Positions 16,222 through 26,022 of a DNA stretch of 45,321 nt are shown here, in pieces (within the stretch, counting starts at the first letter, position 1; the number at the start of each line of letters is the position of its first letter). This DNA comes from Eubacteriales bacterium (GTDB taxonomy: Bacteria; Bacillota; Clostridia; UBA1381). The position numbers and the translations under genes were made by a program. Under the pieces are notes generated by a model. The model was not told where the DNA came from. It made no database searches and saw only the letters and a program-made list of their open reading frames with translations. The stretch lies in NCBI GenBank assembly GCA_018384175.1, contig JAHAZB010000119.1:1-45321 (forward strand), written 5' to 3'.

Positions 16222-17433
16222 TTAAATAGTAATATCAGAAAACGGCTCTAATGAGCGGTCTAATATGCCGGTAAGGCAGGCAAGAAGTACGCCATAGTTT
16301 ACGATTGGAATATTTCTTGCAGTAGTTGCTGCAATTCTTGTACGCATTTCTCTCTCACTAAGCATACAGCCGCCACAGTGAATAATAAGCTTATATTCGC
16401 CTGTGTTTTCGGCAAATTCTGTACCGCTTACAAAGTCATAAACCGGCTTTTTCCCTGTAATCTTTTCGAGCATACGTGGGATTTTGACAGAACCGATATC
16501 GCCGCATTGTCGGTGATGAGTGCAACCTTCGGCAATAAGAATTCTGTCGCCGTCCTCTAAACTGTTGATTGCCTTTGCACCGTCAACAAGAGTTTGCAAA
16601 TCACCCTTGTACCTTGCAAATAGTATAGAAAAAGATGTGAGCGGAATATCACAGGGTACAATTTCTGCAACCTTTTTGAAAACCTGTGAATCGGTAATAA
16701 CAAGCCGTGGCTTTGCAGAAAGCTTTGCAAGCGTATCTGAAAGCTCTGTATCCTTGCAGACAACTGCTATTGCGCCGTTATCTAAAATATCACGTATTGT
16801 CTGTTGCTGTGGAAGAATTAATCTGCCCTTTGGAGCTGCTTCGTCTATTGGAACAACAAGCACGATAATATCTCCCGAATCTATTAAATCGCCTACAAGA
16901 ACTCGTTCTTCCTTTTCGGGTGCAAGCGTAGCTATCATATTTTTAAGCTCGGTAATATTCTCGCCTGTTAAGGCGGAAACGGCTATTTCGTTCTTGCCTG
17001 AAACTGAAACGGGAGCAAGATCGCACTTGTTAAAAACAGTAATGTAAGGAATAGAACGTGATTTAATCTCGTCTATGAGATTTGTCTCCGTTTCGCCAAT
17101 ACCGCTTGATGAATCGACTGCTATGATAGCTATATCGGTTTTTGCAAGCATCTGATAGGACTTTTTGATACGATCTTTTCCAAGCTCGCTGTTATCATCA
17201 AGTCCAGGGGTGTCTATTATCACAACAGGACCTAAAGGCAAAAGCTCCATTGCCTTTGAAACTGGATCGGTGGTTGTGCCTTTTATCTCTGATACAATGG
17301 CAATATTCTGGTTTATAAGTGCATTTAAAATGCTTGATTTACCTGCATTTGTGCGACCGAATATGCCAATGTGTATTCTCTCGCCTTTGGGAGTCTGATT
17401 AAGGTTAGTCATATTATTCGCCTCCTTTGACAT
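16222..17433 (-). CDS. hydF: [FeFe] hydrogenase H-cluster maturation GTPase HydF
   Basis: GRTNAGKSSILNALINQNIAIVSEIKGTTTDPVSKAMELLPLGPVVIIDTPGLDD GTPase domain; C-terminal CTHHRQCGDIGSVKIPR...HCGGCMLSEREMRTR Fe-S ligand motifs. Confidence 0.95.
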   Translation of the reverse strand: MSKEANNMTNLNQTPKGERIHIGIFGRTNAGKSSILNALINQNIAIVSEIKGTTTDPVSKAMELLPLGPVVIIDTPGLDDNSELGKDRIKKSYQMLAKTDIAIIAVDSSSGIGETETNLIDEIKSRSIPYITVFNKCDLAPVSVSGKNEIAVSALTGENITELKNMIATLAPEKEERVLVGDLIDSGDIIVLVVPIDEAAPKGRLILPQQQTIRDILDNGAIAVVCKDTELSDTLAKLSAKPRLVITDSQVFKKVAEIVPCDIPLTSFSILFARYKGDLQTLVDGAKAINSLEDGDRILIAEGCTHHRQCGDIGSVKIPRMLEKITGKKPVYDFVSGTEFAENTGEYKLIIHCGGCMLSEREMRTRIAATTARNIPIVNYGVLLACLTGILDRSLEPFSDITI

Positions 17434-17461
17434 TTTATCATTAAGTACTGACTTTTGTCAA
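17432..17461 (-). promoter_or_regulatory. Promoter for hydF
   Basis: Minus strand TTGACA - 18 bp - TAAAAT; ends just upstream of the hydF start. Confidence 0.6.
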
Positions 17462-17469
17462 TACACCTC

Positions 17470-17498
17470 TTGACATAAACAAATTGTGGTGTTCTAAT
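17470..17498 (+). promoter_or_regulatory. Orphan + strand promoter resembling the tRNA-Leu promoter
   Basis: CTTGACATAAACAAATTGTGGTGTTCTAAT; TTGACA - 17 bp - TCTAAT. Confidence 0.5.
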
Positions 17499-17577
17499 TG
17501 CCATAATTAAATAAACTGTGCAATATGTAGGCTAAGGCGGTTTAGATGTAGGGAAAAATAGACATTGGAAAATATAA

Positions 17578-17611
17578 CAAAATACGGACTGTATGTACAG
17601 TCCGTATTTTG
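17578..17611. terminator. Terminator hairpin at the 3' end of the activase gene, usable in both orientations
   Basis: AAAATACGGACTGTA-tg-TACAGTCCGTATTTT. Confidence 0.8.
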
Positions 17612-20600
17612 TTACGTTTTGTCTGCTGTGTTTTGCTTTCGGTTTATTTTCCTTGCTACCTTTTCTTCGGCTTCCTGTTGCTTTTTCAGGTTTTCGAAAG
17701 CGACAGCAATCATAAGCTTAATACGATTGAGCTGGTTAACATCACTTGCGCCCGGGTCATAATCGACAGCGACAATGTTTGACTCAGGGTATTGGTTTCT
17801 GAGCTCTTTTATCATACCTTTGCCTGTTACGTGATTTGGCAAGCAGGCAAAAGGCTGAACGCATACAATATTTGGAACACCTTTCTTGATAAGCTCGACC
17901 ATTTCACCGGTTAAGAACCAACCCTCGCCTGTTGAGTGTCCAAGTTGTAAAACTGTGCTTGCACCTTCTGCAATATTGGAGATATGCTCGGGAATACGGT
18001 CTGCATACTTAGTGTTTATAAGTGCTTTACGTATTGCTTTCCGATAAAGCTCTAATGCCCATATGCCGGCATTGGAAAGGTCAGCTGATTTCTTTGTTGC
18101 GCCTAAGTTTTTGTGCTTGAAGTTGTTGTTAAACAGACAGTACATAAAGAAATCCAATAGTCCGGGCATAACCGCCTCGCCGCCCTCAGCTTCGATAACA
18201 TCAATGATGTTGTTGTTAGCGCCTGGGTGGAATTTAACAAGAATTTCCCCGACAACTCCAACCTTCGGCTTTCTCAAGCCGTCATCTGTCGGTATTGAAA
18301 GAAAGGCATCTACAATCTTCTGTACGGTCTTTTTCATTTTAAGCTTTACTCTACGTCCTGATACGAAGTTCTCGTAAAGTTCTGCCATAAGAGTGCGATA
18401 AACTCTGTCCGTTCTGCCCTTTTCAAGCTCGTACGGTCTTGTTGCAAGCATAAGAGTTAGGAGCAGGTCGCCTAAAACGCAAGCCTTTACAATATCGTGT
18501 ACCAAAAGGGGAGTCAGCTTAAAGCCCGGATTTGATTCAAGTCCGGATATGTTAAGACTGACAACCGGCACCTGCGGATATCCGCTTTCTTTAAGTGCCT
18601 TTCTGATAAATGCAATATAATTGGTTGCACGGCAGCCACCGCCGGTCTGCGTAATCATAAGAGATGTACAGTCAGGGTCGCATTTTCCTGACTTAAATGC
18701 GTTTATAAGCTGTCCCGTTACCAAGATTGACGGATAGCAGGCATCGTTATTAACACTCTTAAGTCCTGCTTCAACATCTTCTGGAGAAACCTTGTCAAGT
18801 ACTATCGCATTATAACCGTTTAGGTTGAATACGGCTTCAAACAGTCTGAAATGAACAGGACTCATCTGCGGGAAAATAAGAGTGTGCCGCTTTTTTTCGT
18901 CTTCGGTGAAGGGGACACGGCTTATTGTATAAGGCTCTATTTCTTCGGGTGAAAATGCGTTTTCTGCACGCTCCTTTACAGCTGCCTTGAGAGAACGTAT
19001 TCTTATTCTTGCTGTTCCGAGGTTTGAAACCTCATCTATTTTAAGTGTGGTATAAATTCTTTCGTGCGACTGAAGTATTTCCTGTACCTGATCGGTGGTA
19101 ACGGCATCAAGTCCGCAACCGAAAGAGTTAAGCTGAATAAGCTCTAATCGTTCATTTTTCAGCACCTCGGCAGCCGCTTCGTATAATCTGGTGTGATATG
19201 CCCATTGGTCGACAACTCGTATATCGCGCTTTAAGTTTCCTAAATGTGCAACAGAATCCTCTGTCAAAACAGCAAATCCGAGTGATGTAATCATTTCGGG
19301 AATACCGTGATTTATTTCGGGGTCTATGTGATACGGTCTTCCGGCAAGCACTATACCTCGCTCGTTGTTTTCTTCGAGATATCGTATGACCTCTTCGCCT
19401 TTTTTTCTGATGTCTTCTTTGTATGCCGCAAGCTCATCAAAACCATCGTGCACCGCGGAGGCGATTTCAGCCTTGCTTATGCCGAAGTCTTCAAATGCTT
19501 TTGAAAGCTGGCGCACAACAGAAGCTTCATTGTCAAGGTTTATAAATGGATAGAGAAAACGTACACCATTTTGTCTTACTCTGTCCATATTGTTGTATAT
19601 TACCTCAGGGTATGAGGTAACAATCGGACAGTTAAAGTGGTTTCCTGCATTGCTGTATTCTGTCTGCTCGTAAGGAACACAGGGGTAGAAGATAAGCTTA
19701 ACTCCAGAGTTTAACAGACTTTCGATATGACCGTGTACCATTTTTGCGGGATAGCAGGCAGACTCAGATGGTATCGAGTCTATACCAAGCTCGTAAATTT
19801 TGTGCGAGCTTTCGGGAGAAAGCTGTACCGAGAAACCGAGCTTTGTAAATACCGTAAACCAAAGAGGGTAGTTTTCGTACATATTAAGTACTCTGGGTAG
19901 TCCGATTATACCTCGTGGTGCGGTCATACAGTCGAGTGGGGTGTAGCTAAATACACGCTCGTACTTATATTTGAACAGATTAGGCAACTCGTTAGCTTCC
20001 TTTGCAATGCCTGCACCCTTTTCGCAACGGTTGCCTGAAATAAAGCTTCTTCCATCGGCAAATTTTGTTACGGTAAGCCGACATTGATTAGAACAGCCTT
20101 TGCAACGTACAAGTGTTCCTTTGTAGGTAAAGCTGTCAAGCTCTGATTGCGTTATAATATCACAAGCCTTATCTCCGGCACGTTCCTTTGCAATTAAAGC
20201 TGCGCCGAATGCGCCCATAATACCTGCAATATCAGGTCTTACAACATTCTTTTCTGATACAAGCTCAAAAGCGCGAAGAATAGCGTTGTTATTAAAAGTA
20301 CCGCCCTGAACAACAATCTTTTCGCCCATAAGAGACGGGTCCCTGAGTTTTATAACCTTGTATAGAGCATTTCTTACAACAGAGTAGGAAAGACCGGCGG
20401 AGATATCTCCGACAGTTGCTCCTTCTTTTTGCGCCTGCTTTACACGTGAGTTCATAAATACGGTACACCTTGTACCCAAATCGACAGGATTTTTAGCTTT
20501 AAGTGCTTCCTTTGCAAAATCAGGTACGGTATAGCCTAAGGATTCGGCAAAGGTCTGTATAAAGCTGCCACAGCCTGATGAACAGGCTTCGTTAAGCATT

Positions 20601-21901
20601 ATAGAATCTATAACGCCGTTTTTAATCTTCATACACTTCATATCCTGACCGCCGATATCTATAATAAAATCAACTCCAGGCAGGAAAAATTCTGTGGCTT
20701 TATAGTGTGCTATTGTTTCTATCTCGCCTTCGGGGATTCTCATAGCTGCCATCATAAGTTGCTCACCGTAACCGGTTGCACAGGCGTTTTTTATGTAAGC
20801 ACTTTCAGGCAGCTTCCTGTAAATATCTTTTAATATTTTTACGCCCATATCAATTGGGCTTGCATCGTTCTTTGCATAGTGGTCATAGAGGATTTTTCCA
20901 TCATCATCTATCAAAGCTGCTTTTATCGTTGTAGAACCTATATCCATACCGAGATATAATGCTCCGTTGGCGCTTGCTAAATCTGCACGTTCTGCCTTGT
21001 CCTTATCGTGTCTTGTGGTAAATTCGTCATATTCGTTGTCGTCGGCAAAAAGTGCGCGCATACGTGTGATTTCACTCTCTGCATCAGGACAATTGTAAAG
21101 TGTAGTGATGAGAGCTTCAATATCAACTTCATCAGAAGATGAAGCCGTCATTGCTGCACCGAGCGCAACAAAAAGCTGAGCATTTTCCGGTGTGGTAAAG
21201 CTTTTTGCACGGCTTTCAAGAGTTAGTTCAAAACGTTGCCTGAGTGCACTTAAAAAATATAACGGACCGCCTAAAAATACAATATTACCTGTTATAGGTC
21301 TGCCTTGCGAGAGACCGCTTATTGTCTGTGTTACAACAGCCTGAAAAATAGATGCTGCAATGTCCTCTCTGGCAGCACCTTCGTTCAAAAGAGGCTGAAC
21401 ATCAGATTTTGCAAATACACCGCAACGAGCGGCGATTGGATATATATTGGTATGATTTTCAGCAAGACTGTTAAGCCCTGCCGCATCAGTTTTTAATAAA
21501 CCTGCCATCTGGTCGATAAATGAACCGGTACCACCTGCACAGGTTCCGTTCATTCTTTGTTCAAGACCGTTTGTGAGGTAGAGTATCTTTGCATCCTCGC
21601 CACCAAGCTCTATAACAACGTCGGTATCAGGCAAGAGCTTTGAGACAGCCTCCTTTGTGGCAATAACCTCCTGCACAAATCCAAGACTAAGCAACTTTGC
21701 AATAAGAAGTCCGCCGGAGCCGGTAAGACAAACTGCTGCACTGATAGAACCTAATTTTTCAACAATATCGGTAAGTAACTTTTTTACAGTACTTTTTATA
21801 TCGGAATAATGACGCATATAATCTGCGTAAATTATTTTGTCATCATCAAGAACGACTGCTTTAACGGTTGTCGAGCCTACGTCAATTCCAATTTTAAGCA
21901 T
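17612..21901 (-). CDS. Large acyl-CoA dehydratase activase-like protein: two BcrAD/BadFG ASKHA domains fused to a long DUF2229/dehydratase-like region
   Basis: [17 protein letters not shown] and [17 protein letters not shown] ATPase motifs; [16 protein letters not shown] and [16 protein letters not shown] cysteine motifs; ATG at 21901 with RBS GGAGGCGA. Confidence 0.9.
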   Translation of the reverse strand: MLKIGIDVGSTTVKAVVLDDDKIIYADYMRHYSDIKSTVKKLLTDIVEKLGSISAAVCLTGSGGLLIAKLLSLGFVQEVIATKEAVSKLLPDTDVVIELGGEDAKILYLTNGLEQRMNGTCAGGTGSFIDQMAGLLKTDAAGLNSLAENHTNIYPIAARCGVFAKSDVQPLLNEGAAREDIAASIFQAVVTQTISGLSQGRPITGNIVFLGGPLYFLSALRQRFELTLESRAKSFTTPENAQLFVALGAAMTASSSDEVDIEALITTLYNCPDAESEITRMRALFADDNEYDEFTTRHDKDKAERADLASANGALYLGMDIGSTTIKAALIDDDGKILYDHYAKNDASPIDMGVKILKDIYRKLPESAYIKNACATGYGEQLMMAAMRIPEGEIETIAHYKATEFFLPGVDFIIDIGGQDMKCMKIKNGVIDSIMLNEACSSGCGSFIQTFAESLGYTVPDFAKEALKAKNPVDLGTRCTVFMNSRVKQAQKEGATVGDISAGLSYSVVRNALYKVIKLRDPSLMGEKIVVQGGTFNNNAILRAFELVSEKNVVRPDIAGIMGAFGAALIAKERAGDKACDIITQSELDSFTYKGTLVRCKGCSNQCRLTVTKFADGRSFISGNRCEKGAGIAKEANELPNLFKYKYERVFSYTPLDCMTAPRGIIGLPRVLNMYENYPLWFTVFTKLGFSVQLSPESSHKIYELGIDSIPSESACYPAKMVHGHIESLLNSGVKLIFYPCVPYEQTEYSNAGNHFNCPIVTSYPEVIYNNMDRVRQNGVRFLYPFINLDNEASVVRQLSKAFEDFGISKAEIASAVHDGFDELAAYKEDIRKKGEEVIRYLEENNERGIVLAGRPYHIDPEINHGIPEMITSLGFAVLTEDSVAHLGNLKRDIRVVDQWAYHTRLYEAAAEVLKNERLELIQLNSFGCGLDAVTTDQVQEILQSHERIYTTLKIDEVSNLGTARIRIRSLKAAVKERAENAFSPEEIEPYTISRVPFTEDEKKRHTLIFPQMSPVHFRLFEAVFNLNGYNAIVLDKVSPEDVEAGLKSVNNDACYPSILVTGQLINAFKSGKCDPDCTSLMITQTGGGCRATNYIAFIRKALKESGYPQVPVVSLNISGLESNPGFKLTPLLVHDIVKACVLGDLLLTLMLATRPYELEKGRTDRVYRTLMAELYENFVSGRRVKLKMKKTVQKIVDAFLSIPTDDGLRKPKVGVVGEILVKFHPGANNNIIDVIEAEGGEAVMPGLLDFFMYCLFNNNFKHKNLGATKKSADLSNAGIWALELYRKAIRKALINTKYADRIPEHISNIAEGASTVLQLGHSTGEGWFLTGEMVELIKKGVPNIVCVQPFACLPNHVTGKGMIKELRNQYPESNIVAVDYDPGASDVNQLNRIKLMIAVAFENLKKQQEAEEKVARKINRKQNTADKT

Positions 21902-22016
21902 GAAATCGCCTCCGTATGTAAAATATTCCACACTTTCCCTTATTATATCTTACATTGTACTCTTTTTCGGATAGATAGTCAATGAGCAAATTCGACAAAA
22001 ATTGTATCAGGAGGAC

Positions 22017-22045
22017 TTGACAAGATTTTTCTAAAAGACTATAAT
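22017..22045 (+). promoter_or_regulatory. Sigma-A-like promoter for the WYL regulator operon
   Basis: TTGACA - 17 bp - TATAAT. Confidence 0.75.
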
Positions 22046-22080
22046 AAACTCAATCCGATATAAGCACAAGGAGTGGTAAT

Positions 22081-23073
22081 ATGCCAAAATCGTCAAATCA
22101 GAAGTTGAAGCTGCTTTATATAATGAAGTACCTTCTTGATGAAACTGATGAGGATAATCCGGTTACAACATCACAGATTATAGAAATGCTTGCCGGTGTC
22201 GGCATAAAAGCAGAGAGAAAGAGCATATATGAGAATATTGAGGATTTACGTCAGTTTGGTATAGATGTTGAAAATAGCGGTAGCGGACGTTCGAGCGGAT
22301 ATTATATAGCCTCGCGCGATTTTGAAATGCCGGAGCTTAAGCTGTTGGTGGATGCAGTACAGTCGTCTAAGTTTATTACACGTACCAAGTCGGATAAGCT
22401 GATTAAAAAGATAGAAGGCTTAGCAGGGAAATTTCAGGCACAGCAGCTCCAAAGACAGGTTTTTGTGTCAAACAGAATAAAGCACGATAACGAGAGTATA
22501 TACTATAATGTTGATGAAATACATACTGCAATAAATGGCGACAGAAAGCTGAGCTTTTACTATTTTGACTGGACGGCAGATAAGACGAAAAAGCTACATC
22601 GTGATGGTAAACGGTATATTATAAGTCCGTGGGCGCTTTCGTGGGATGATGAGAATTATTATATGATTGGTTATGATTCGGATGCAGATATGATAAAGCA
22701 TTACCGTGTTGATAAAATGGAAAAGATATGCGCTGAGGAACAAAAACGTGAGGGTAGAGAAAAATTTGATAAATTTGATATGGCGGTCTATTCCAAGAAA
22801 GTTTTCGGTATGTTTGGAGGAGAGGAAAAGACAGTATCCATACGTTTTCGTGATGAGTTTGCCGGAGTGGTAATAGACCGGTTTGGCAGGGATGCAATGA
22901 TTATTCCCGGTAAAGACGGATATTTTACCGTAAGGATAAATGCGTTTGTGAGCCCACTTTTTTATTCGTGGGTATTCGGATTTGGAAATGGTGCAAGGAT
23001 TATCAGCCCTGAAGAAGTCAGGGATGAGTTTTCGGCTATGGTTGCTGATGTGATGAGTAAGTACGGGAGGTGA
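22081..23073 (+). CDS. WYL domain-containing transcriptional regulator
   Basis: N-terminal wHTH (RKSIYENIEDLRQFGIDVE) and WYL domain (KRYIISPWALSWDDENYYMIGYDSDADMIKHYRVDKMEKI). Confidence 0.92.
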   Translation: MPKSSNQKLKLLYIMKYLLDETDEDNPVTTSQIIEMLAGVGIKAERKSIYENIEDLRQFGIDVENSGSGRSSGYYIASRDFEMPELKLLVDAVQSSKFITRTKSDKLIKKIEGLAGKFQAQQLQRQVFVSNRIKHDNESIYYNVDEIHTAINGDRKLSFYYFDWTADKTKKLHRDGKRYIISPWALSWDDENYYMIGYDSDADMIKHYRVDKMEKICAEEQKREGREKFDKFDMAVYSKKVFGMFGGEEKTVSIRFRDEFAGVVIDRFGRDAMIIPGKDGYFTVRINAFVSPLFYSWVFGFGNGARIISPEEVRDEFSAMVADVMSKYGR

Positions 23074-23079
23074 TTTATT

Positions 23080-23580
23080 ATGAGCAGTAAGACAAGAAAG
23101 GTAGTTATCGCATCTATGCTGGCGGCATTGGTGTGCGTTGCTACTATGATTATAAAAATCCAACTGACTCCTAATGGATATATAAATCTGGGGGATGGTG
23201 TTGTGATTCTTTCCGGGTGGATATTAGGACCACTTTACGGATTTCTTGCGGCGGGAATAGGCTCAGCGCTGGCAGATATGTTTTCGGGATATGCTTTTTA
23301 TATTCCTGCTACTTTTCTGATAAAGGGTGCGATGGCTGTTGTGGGATATTATGTTATCAGATTTCTGAAAGGAAAGCTAAGTGTAATTAAATGCTCAGTA
23401 ATTGCTGCGATTCTGGCAGAGTTGGTGATGGTAGTGGGGTATTACCTTTTTGAAGGTGCGTTTTATGGCTTTGACGTTGCACTTTTAAGTATGCCGGGTA
23501 ATGCAATACAGTCTGTTGCCGGAATTGTAACAGGAACATTACTTATTCAGTTATTTGATAAGAGTGGAATTTCGGTATGA
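23080..23580 (+). CDS. ECF transporter S component (HmpT/PdxU/ThiW-like group)
   Basis: Small membrane protein with PNGYINLGDGVVILSGWILGPLYGFLAAGIGSALADMFSGYAFYIPATFLIKG, typical of vitamin ECF S components. Confidence 0.85.
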   Translation: MSSKTRKVVIASMLAALVCVATMIIKIQLTPNGYINLGDGVVILSGWILGPLYGFLAAGIGSALADMFSGYAFYIPATFLIKGAMAVVGYYVIRFLKGKLSVIKCSVIAAILAELVMVVGYYLFEGAFYGFDVALLSMPGNAIQSVAGIVTGTLLIQLFDKSGISV

Positions 23581-23590
23581 ATATAAATAA

Positions 23591-23628
23591 AGAATGCAGG
23601 GTGGGAGATTTATCCCTAACCCTGCATT
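23591..23628 (+). terminator. Putative intrinsic terminator after the ECF S component
   Basis: AATGCAGGGT...ACCCTGCATTTT. Confidence 0.75.
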
Positions 23629-23669
23629 TTGAATTTGTGAAGAGCGAATTTTATAACAGTTGTCTGTTG

Positions 23670-24683
23670 TTATTTGCCCGGTCTCATAGCACCCTTTTCG
23701 TAAATATCCATAATGAGCTTGTGAGTTTTAAGCGCTTCTTCACCGCTTATATCAAGAGGTTCAAGTCCTAAGCAAGCATTATAGAACTGCTCTATCTGGC
23801 GAATGTGCTGGAAACCCCAGTAATCCTTGCCACCTTCGTATTCTGCAACATCACCCTGATGCGCTTCTTCAACTGTTCCGTCATTGTAGTAGATATATGC
23901 ATCATCGTAATCGAATACAACCTTTCCGTTTTCGCAGAAAAGACGTATCTGTATAGGCTCATCTGTGGCATAGTTATTCATACAGTAAAAACCGTATTTA
24001 ACGCCATTTTCGTATGTGATAAGACCTTCTGCACTATCTTCTACTTTAACTATATTATGACCTCTGTTAGCCATCGAAACGGACACATCTTTCACAGGTG
24101 AGCCGATAATCCAGTTTACAAGGTCAATAGAGTGAATTGCCTGGTCTATAACAACACCGCCGCCTTCTTTGTCCCATGTACCTTTCCAATCACTTTCAAG
24201 ATAATAGGAATCAGGTCTTGCCCAGGTAAGAATTGAAGAAGCAGATATAACCTTTCCAAGCTTTCCTGAAGATACAGCCTCTTTTACAAGCTTGGCAGAA
24301 TTATTGTAACGGCACTGGAAGATTATGCCGTACAGTACATTTTTCTCTTTTGCAAGCTTTACAGCTTCTGCTGCTTTTTCGTAATTAACATCCATCGGTT
24401 TTTCGGAAAGGACATTAACTCCGTATTCAAAAGCGACCTTGCTCACATCTGTATGCAGATTGTGGGGGAGAAGGACATGAACTGCATCAAGATTTTCCTT
24501 CTCAAACATTTCTTTATAATTGGTATATGCATTTATGTGGTACTTTTCAGCCACCTCTTTGGCCAAGTTCTCTTTTATATCGCAGCAGGCAACAAGCTCT
24601 GCCATTTCAAGATTATCAGCTGAAACGAGATGCATTACCGATATTCTGCCGCAACCTATAATACCTACTCTTAATTTTTTCAT
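23670..24683 (-). CDS. Gfo/Idh/MocA family oxidoreductase
   Basis: KLRVGIIGCGRISVMHLVSA Rossmann motif and LSEKPMDVNYEKA (EKP) motif; start at the ATG at 24683. Confidence 0.93.
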   Translation of the reverse strand: MKKLRVGIIGCGRISVMHLVSADNLEMAELVACCDIKENLAKEVAEKYHINAYTNYKEMFEKENLDAVHVLLPHNLHTDVSKVAFEYGVNVLSEKPMDVNYEKAAEAVKLAKEKNVLYGIIFQCRYNNSAKLVKEAVSSGKLGKVISASSILTWARPDSYYLESDWKGTWDKEGGGVVIDQAIHSIDLVNWIIGSPVKDVSVSMANRGHNIVKVEDSAEGLITYENGVKYGFYCMNNYATDEPIQIRLFCENGKVVFDYDDAYIYYNDGTVEEAHQGDVAEYEGGKDYWGFQHIRQIEQFYNACLGLEPLDISGEEALKTHKLIMDIYEKGAMRPGK

Positions 24684-24863
24684 AATCTCACCATTCCTGT
24701 AAAATGTGTTTCTGCTTGTGATTATAGCTGGTTTGTTCCAAAAAGTCAACTAAAAAACCTGCATAGATTACAAAAGTACACGAAAATGCTAAAATAAGAC
24801 AAAATAGTTATAGTTTATGGTTAAGGAAAAAAAGAAACTAAAATTTTGTTTTTGGATTGAATT

Positions 24864-24892
24864 TTGACTGTTAATGTGGTATAGTATACAAT
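24864..24892 (+). promoter_or_regulatory. Putative promoter for the GCS2/ATP-grasp operon
   Basis: TTGACT - 17 bp - TACAAT. Confidence 0.5.
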
Positions 24893-24930
24893 GAAGAAAT
24901 ATTGCGATGTCAGAAAAGAGATGGGAGATT

Positions 24931-26019
24931 ATGGACGCAAAGGATAAAATTTGCGAGTATTTTCAAAATGGTTGTACGTCAAGACGGTGTATAGGTCTTG
25001 AACTGGAGCATTTTGTGATGAAGAACAATAAACCGTTTAATTACTCTGATGGAGTAAAAGATATTCTGACCGAAATTTCGGTTGGAGCAAAATCGGTTTT
25101 TTCTGAATCGGGCAATATTCTGGGTGCAGATATGGGAGAATACACTCTGACACTTGAGCCTGGAGCGCAGCTTGAGGTAAGTGTCGTTCCGTTTGAAAAT
25201 GTATCTGATATAAAAAGAGTGCTTAACAGCTTTTATCAAACGGCAGAGCCTGTTTTGAAAAAATATGATGCAGAGCTTTGTGTATTGCCGGCTGTTGATA
25301 AGAAAAATCTTGACAGCATTGAGCTTATACCAAAAGAACGGTACAGATATATGGATATGTACTTTCAAAAGAGCGGAACTATGGGGCGGTATATGATGCG
25401 AGGAAGTGCCTCAACTCAGGTGTCGGTGGATTATGAAAGTGAAAAAGATTTTGTGAAAAAATTCCGTGCGGCATATATTCTTTCGCCATTTTTTGCACTG
25501 ATTTCGGCAAATGGCAGAGGTCTTAAAAGAATTGAAATATGGGACGATGTGGATAATGCACGAACCTACATCCCTCGGTATCTTTTTTCGGACAGCTTTG
25601 GCTTTGAGGCATATGCAGACGAATTGCTGAAGGTTCCGGTAATATTTGTCCCGGCTGGTGATGGGTTTGTTTATACAGGAAATGATACTATTCAGACTGT
25701 TTCGGATAAATATGGTAGTAGTGAAGCGATGACTGAACACTATTTGTCGATGGTATTTCCTGATGTACGGCTTAAGAAATATATCGAAATCAGAATTGCA
25801 GATGCGATGCCGGCAAAAAGGGCAACAGAATATGCAGAGCTTATAAAGAATATTTTTTACACCAATGCACTCGATGAAATTATTGACAGGTATTCGGGAG
25901 TAACTGTTGCTGATATTAAAGAGGCAAAGCATAAAATAAAAACTGACGGAAAGAATGCAATCATATACGGAAAAAGAGCAGAGACGGAACTTGAGTATTT
26001 GCTGAGCTTTATGAGGTAG
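24931..26019 (+). CDS. Glutamate-cysteine ligase family 2 (GCS2)-like protein
   Basis: CIGLELEHFVM and YTLTLEPGAQLEVSVVPF match the GCS2 E-rich and LEPGGQLE motifs; MRGSASTQVSVDY; the ATG at 24931 has a better RBS than the one at 24907. Confidence 0.85.
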   Translation: MDAKDKICEYFQNGCTSRRCIGLELEHFVMKNNKPFNYSDGVKDILTEISVGAKSVFSESGNILGADMGEYTLTLEPGAQLEVSVVPFENVSDIKRVLNSFYQTAEPVLKKYDAELCVLPAVDKKNLDSIELIPKERYRYMDMYFQKSGTMGRYMMRGSASTQVSVDYESEKDFVKKFRAAYILSPFFALISANGRGLKRIEIWDDVDNARTYIPRYLFSDSFGFEAYADELLKVPVIFVPAGDGFVYTGNDTIQTVSDKYGSSEAMTEHYLSMVFPDVRLKKYIEIRIADAMPAKRATEYAELIKNIFYTNALDEIIDRYSGVTVADIKEAKHKIKTDGKNAIIYGKRAETELEYLLSFMR

Positions 26020-26022
26020 AAT

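Noticed and set aside
16520-17047. 175-aa plus-strand ORF opposite hydF
   Set aside because: Lies wholly antisense to hydF; serine-rich low-complexity translation typical of shadow ORFs
22594-23163. 189-aa minus-strand ORF opposite the WYL regulator
   Set aside because: His/Tyr/Ile-rich artefactual translation antisense to a clear regulator gene
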